This document shows, one piece after another, positions 12,971 to 14,348 of a stretch of 14,348 nt of DNA. Positions within the stretch are counted from its first letter, which is position 1, and the number at the start of each line of letters is the position of its first letter. The position numbers and the translations under genes were made by a program. Where the stretch lies: contig JAKRSG010000189.1 in the NCBI GenBank assembly GCA_022402405.1, forward strand, positions 1 through 14,348, given 5' to 3'. The notes beneath the pieces are model-generated. The model was not told where the DNA came from and did not search any database. It worked only from the letters and a program-made list of their open reading frames with translations. Origin of the DNA: Bacteroidia bacterium (GTDB lineage Bacteria; Bacteroidota; Bacteroidia; UKL13-3).

Positions 12971-14348
12971 TCAATCTTGTCTACGTCTCGGTCTACCTTC
13001 TCCGCTGCTTCTACCTTCACTTCTTCTTCCCTCACTGCTTCTACCTTCACTTCTTCTGCCACCGCTAAATCTACCTTCAGAACGAGGTGCACCAGATCTA
13101 CCTCCTCTTTCTCTTTCTCCTTCTCTAACTCTTCTTTCACCGCCGTAGGAACGCTCGCCACCGCTTCTTCTGCCACCGCCACCGCCATACGATCTGCGTT
13201 CGCCACCTTCAGAACCGCCTCTTCTATCGCCACTAACTTCTGCACGTACCGGACGGTCATTATAGGTTGTACCATTTAAAGATTTGATAATGGCATCTAC
13301 ATGATTTTCTTTGGCATCTACAAAACTGTATACACCACTTACATCTACATGTAAATCTTGCCAAGATAAATTAGATGAAGCTGCAACCCAGTCTTTAAAA
13401 CTGCGGATATCAAAACCATCTTTTTTACCTAAGCTCACAAAAATGCGTTTTTCGCCACTTCTGCCTCCTCTATCTCTGTCTCTTCCTCCTTCTCTTGCGC
13501 CGCCTCTGTCGTTAGGGTTAATGTTTAAATCTGGAGCATTTGCAAAATCTACCGAGAATCTGCGTAATTCAAGCGATAAGAATTTTTTCAATAATTCTTC
13601 TTTTTCAAGAGTCATTAAGCTTTCTATGCCTTTCATTACATGGGCATCAAATACACCTTCTTCCACTTCTGTATTAATAATGGTATCTGTAAAAGCCAAT
13701 AATTTTTTATCACGTACATCCTGCGCACTCGGAATCAAAACTTTTTCAAATTTGATATTACTAATACGTTCAATGTCTTTTAACCTGCCACCTTCGCGCA
13801 TGTGTAAAAGGGTAAATGATACACCTAATTTACCTGCACGTCCGGTTCTACCCGAGCGGTGTGTGTAGTTTTCAATATCATCAGGTAAGTGGTAATGAAT
13901 AACGTGGGTTAATCCGCTTACGTCAATACCTCTAGCTGCTACGTCGGTTGCCAATAAAATTTTAATGGCATGGTGACGGAATCGGCTCATTACTTTTTCG
14001 CGTTGTGCCTGACTTAAATCTCCGTGTAAACAATCTGCATTGTAACCATCTTTGATAAGTTTATCGCTAATATCTTGCGTTTCCATACGGGTAGTACAGA
14101 AGATAATCGCATAAATGTCTTCCGAGTTAAAATCTACATAACGCTTTAAGGCAGCATATTTATCTTTAGCATGAACCACCGCATATTGATGGGTGATATT
14201 TAAATTGCCCGAATTAGTTTTTCCTACACTAATTTCAAAGGGGTCGTTCATATACCTATTACCAATATTACGAATGGCTTTAGGCATGGTAGCGCTAAAT
14301 AAACAAACTCTTTTTTCTGATGGCGTATGGCTAAGGATGTATTCTACA
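12971..14348 (-). CDS. DEAD-box RNA helicase, C-terminal part (5' end outside window)
   Basis: The frame is open to the right edge, where it reads …RVCLFSATMPKAI, the S-A-T motif III. In-window motifs follow in order: IIFCTTRMET (IV), LLATDVAARGIDVSGLTHVI (V), and HRSGRTGRAGKLG (VI). After the helicase core comes KKDGFDIRSFKDWVAASSNL and FVDAKENHVDAIIKSLNG, a DbpA-type RNA-binding domain. The last ~85 residues are an Arg/Gly/Ser/Glu-rich tail with RGG-like stretches (RSYGGGGGRRSGGERSYGG) and ten-residue repeats. By family it would unwind structured RNA, for example in ribosome assembly or cold adaptation (DeaD/CsdA-like). Motifs Q, I and II (DEAD) lie outside the window. It ends in TGA at 12971-12973; a terminator follows beyond heptamer tract 3. 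Confidence 0.93.
   Translation of the reverse strand, partial: VEYILSHTPSEKRVCLFSATMPKAIRNIGNRYMNDPFEISVGKTNSGNLNITHQYAVVHAKDKYAALKRYVDFNSEDIYAIIFCTTRMETQDISDKLIKDGYNADCLHGDLSQAQREKVMSRFRHHAIKILLATDVAARGIDVSGLTHVIHYHLPDDIENYTHRSGRTGRAGKLGVSFTLLHMREGGRLKDIERISNIKFEKVLIPSAQDVRDKKLLAFTDTIINTEVEEGVFDAHVMKGIESLMTLEKEELLKKFLSLELRRFSVDFANAPDLNINPNDRGGAREGGRDRDRGGRSGEKRIFVSLGKKDGFDIRSFKDWVAASSNLSWQDLHVDVSGVYSFVDAKENHVDAIIKSLNGTTYNDRPVRAEVSGDRRGGSEGGERRSYGGGGGRRSGGERSYGGERRVREGERERGGRSGAPRSEGRFSGGRRSEGRSSEGRRSEGRSSGEGRPRRRQD
13005..13057 (-). repeat. 30-bp-period repeat in the helicase tail
   Basis: A 23-bp sequence at 13005-13027 recurs exactly at 13035-13057. The period of 30 bp keeps the reading frame and encodes ten-residue units of the R-R-S-E-G-R-S-S type. 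Slippage or unequal recombination here would change tail length without frameshift. Confidence 0.75.

Noticed and set aside
12912..13279. Two + strand frames starting M-D-Y-G-L-W-T and M-D-Y-R-L-S-T, and a - strand frame at 12961-13275 rich in V, A and E
   Set aside because: They are translations of heptamer tract 3 and of the helicase's low-complexity tail in other frames. The helicase frame carries clear domains over the same DNA.

Overview
The window most likely comes from a member of the Bacteroidota. Two proteins end in type IX secretion (T9SS) type A sorting domains, one encodes a PorV/PorQ-family outer-membrane protein, and there is a bacillithiol synthesis gene (bshA). The DNA is AT-rich, and several putative promoters carry the Bacteroidota -7 box TAnnTTTG. 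I cannot name a genus.

Layout. Left edge to 0.8 kb: the 3' end of a T9SS-exported protein on the + strand, followed by an intrinsic terminator. 0.9-2.9 kb, - strand: a small XRE regulator with a palindrome in its promoter, then a GNAT acetyltransferase gene 3 nt downstream of purK. 3.0-3.2 kb, + strand: a 71-residue acyl-carrier-like protein that lacks the modifiable serine. It converges on bshA, with a shared hairpin terminator. 3.25-7.8 kb, - strand: thiL, a PorV/PorQ-family protein, a lipoprotein with NHL-type repeats, and bshA, transcribed in that order. 7.85-10.1 kb: a + strand cassette of an ECF sigma factor and a membrane-anchored putative anti-sigma factor that itself ends in a T9SS sorting domain. 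10.1-12.4 kb, - strand: paaD, a PAP2 phosphatase and a glycosyltransferase. 12.4-13.0 kb: a gene-poor stretch of 7-nt-period repeats, a small decayed coding remnant and a terminator. 13.0 kb to the right edge, - strand: the C-terminal part of a DEAD-box RNA helicase with an Arg/Gly-rich tail.

The most informative structure is around the sigma cassette. A perfect 39-bp direct repeat lies at 7846-7884 and 10109-10147. The right copy is the 3' end of the intact glycosyltransferase gene. The left copy sits just before thiL and still reads as the last codons and stop of the same gene. The simplest reading is that paaD-PAP2-glycosyltransferase-thiL-porV-like-lipoprotein was once one run of - strand genes, and that about 2.2 kb carrying the sigma/anti-sigma pair entered at the 3' end of the glycosyltransferase gene, giving it a new C-terminus. 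The inserted pair may couple T9SS state to transcription, because its membrane regulator carries the secretion signal that the T9SS reads. This last point is inference.

Two DNA-level patterns are not explained by the genes. The octamer TGAACCTA occurs 11 times on the two strands by hand count, against about 0.6 expected, in several reading frames and over stop codons. The 12.4-13.0 kb gap holds several tracts with 7-nt periodicity, two of which form a 28-bp perfect inverted repeat.
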